Below, piece by piece: positions 6,461-7,016 of a stretch of DNA of 7,016 bases (position 1 is its first letter; the number at the start of each line of letters is the position of its first letter). The DNA is taken from assembly GCA_018715025.1 (NCBI GenBank), contig DVMK01000220.1, positions 1 through 7,016 on the forward strand. Reading direction: 5' to 3'. The notes beneath the pieces are model-generated. The model was not told where the DNA came from. It was given only the letters and a program-made list of their open reading frames with translations, and made no database searches. The stretch comes from Candidatus Caccousia avistercoris. GTDB taxonomy: Bacteria; Bacillota; Clostridia; Oscillospirales; Acutalibacteraceae. The translations under genes were made by a program, and so were the position numbers.

Positions 6461-7016
6461 ATGCGAAAAATATGTAAGCTGGTATTTTCCCTGGCGCTGG
6501 TATGCCTGCTGCTGTGGGGAGGAAAAAGCCTTCTGAGCAGCGGGTACCGGTTTTTTCAAAAAATGCTTTATCCCATAAAATACGAAGAAATCGTAGGGCG
6601 GGAAGCTGCCGCCAACCATGTGGACCCCGCGCTGGTGTTCGCAGTAATCCGCGCCGAAAGCAGCTTCCGTCCGGACGCCAAATCCGGCAAGGACGCCTAC
6701 GGGCTCATGCAGATCACCGAACCGACCTTTGAGTGGCTGCAGACCAAAATGGACGACGGCCAGTCGTACACGGTGGAAGATCTGTATGACCCTGAGGTGA
6801 ATATCCGCTACGGCTGCAAGCTGCTCTCTATTTTGACGGAGCGCTACAGCAGCCTGGAAACAGCCCTCTGCGCCTACAATGCAGGCATGGGCCGCGTGGG
6901 CGGATGGCTGGCCGACGGGGAGCTTTCCTCCGACGGGATTACCCTGAAGGAAATCCCGTTCCCTGAAACGGAGAATTATGTGGAAAAAGTGGTAGACAGC
7001 TACGGCGTCTATCATG
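6461..7016 (+). CDS. Membrane-anchored lytic transglycosylase, Slt70-type catalytic domain (3' end outside window)
   Basis: Peptidoglycan lytic transglycosylase that cleaves the MurNAc-GlcNAc bond to give 1,6-anhydro ends, acting outside the cytoplasmic membrane. The frame is open to the right edge: 185 codons are seen, and the full protein is probably only slightly longer. Residues 1-5 are basic (MRKIC), and about 7-20 form a hydrophobic helix that is an uncleaved anchor or signal. The SLT domain starts near residue 42. The catalytic glutamate is Glu66 in AVIRAESSFRPDA (61-73). GLMQI (81-85), AYNAG (138-142) and PFPETENYVEKV (166-177) complete the family 1 signature set. There is no good lipobox at Cys15. 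The ATG follows the coaE stop with no gap (TAAATG). GGAGAG at 6451-6456, inside the end of coaE, is the ribosome binding site with short spacing. coaE followed by such a transglycosylase is an arrangement I recall from clostridia. No specific gene symbol can be given. Confidence 0.92.
   Translation, partial: MRKICKLVFSLALVCLLLWGGKSLLSSGYRFFQKMLYPIKYEEIVGREAAANHVDPALVFAVIRAESSFRPDAKSGKDAYGLMQITEPTFEWLQTKMDDGQSYTVEDLYDPEVNIRYGCKLLSILTERYSSLETALCAYNAGMGRVGGWLADGELSSDGITLKEIPFPETENYVEKVVDSYGVYH

Noticed and set aside
6461..6520. Lipoprotein signal in the transglycosylase N-terminus (Cys15)
   Set aside because: The residue before Cys15 is Val and the -3 residue is Ala, so the lipobox consensus is not met. 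A plain transmembrane anchor fits better.
1..7016. Novel system, prophage, insertion sequence, CRISPR array or genomic island
   Set aside because: Every gene belongs to a known family (all but DUF951 of known function), spacing is operon-like, and I saw no direct repeats, terminal inverted repeats, integrase or tRNA gene.

Overview
This window looks like an ordinary stretch of housekeeping chromosome from a moderately GC-rich, low-virulence-signal Firmicute, most likely a clostridial anaerobe of the Oscillospiraceae/Ruminococcaceae type. That placement is an inference. It rests on strong AGGAGG-like ribosome binding sites, a DUF951 protein (a Firmicutes family), the coaE-lytic transglycosylase adjacency, and G/C-biased third codon positions. 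I see no mobile element, CRISPR array, rRNA or tRNA gene, and no sign of a novel defence or biosynthetic system.

Layout. (1) Bases 1-2258, plus strand: the 3' part of gltX (glutamyl-tRNA synthetase) overlaps by 4 bases a complete glnS (glutaminyl-tRNA synthetase). The pair ends at a strong bidirectional terminator at 2270-2313. (2) Bases 2320-3306, minus strand: birA, a biotin-protein ligase with an N-terminal winged-helix domain, converges on the same terminator. It has its own good promoter. (3) Bases 3307-3481: a divergent intergenic region holding the birA promoter, an extended -10 promoter facing right, and a GC-rich hairpin in the predicted 5' leader. (4) Bases 3482-7016, plus strand: a tightly packed five-gene run. 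It consists of a 65-residue DUF951 protein, prfA (release factor 1), a long-form Sua5/YwlC threonylcarbamoyl-AMP synthase, coaE (dephospho-CoA kinase, TTG start overlapping its neighbour by 8 bases), and a membrane-anchored lytic transglycosylase that runs off the right edge.

How they work together. Most of the genes serve translation: charging of tRNA-Glu and tRNA-Gln, t6A tRNA modification and stop-codon release. The remainder serve cofactor and wall metabolism: CoA synthesis, biotinylation and peptidoglycan cleavage. The points most worth a second look are the translationally coupled gltX-glnS pair (GlnRS is not universal in Firmicutes), the absence of prmC beside prfA, non-consensus residues in CoaE, and the hairpin at the start of the DUF951-prfA transcript.
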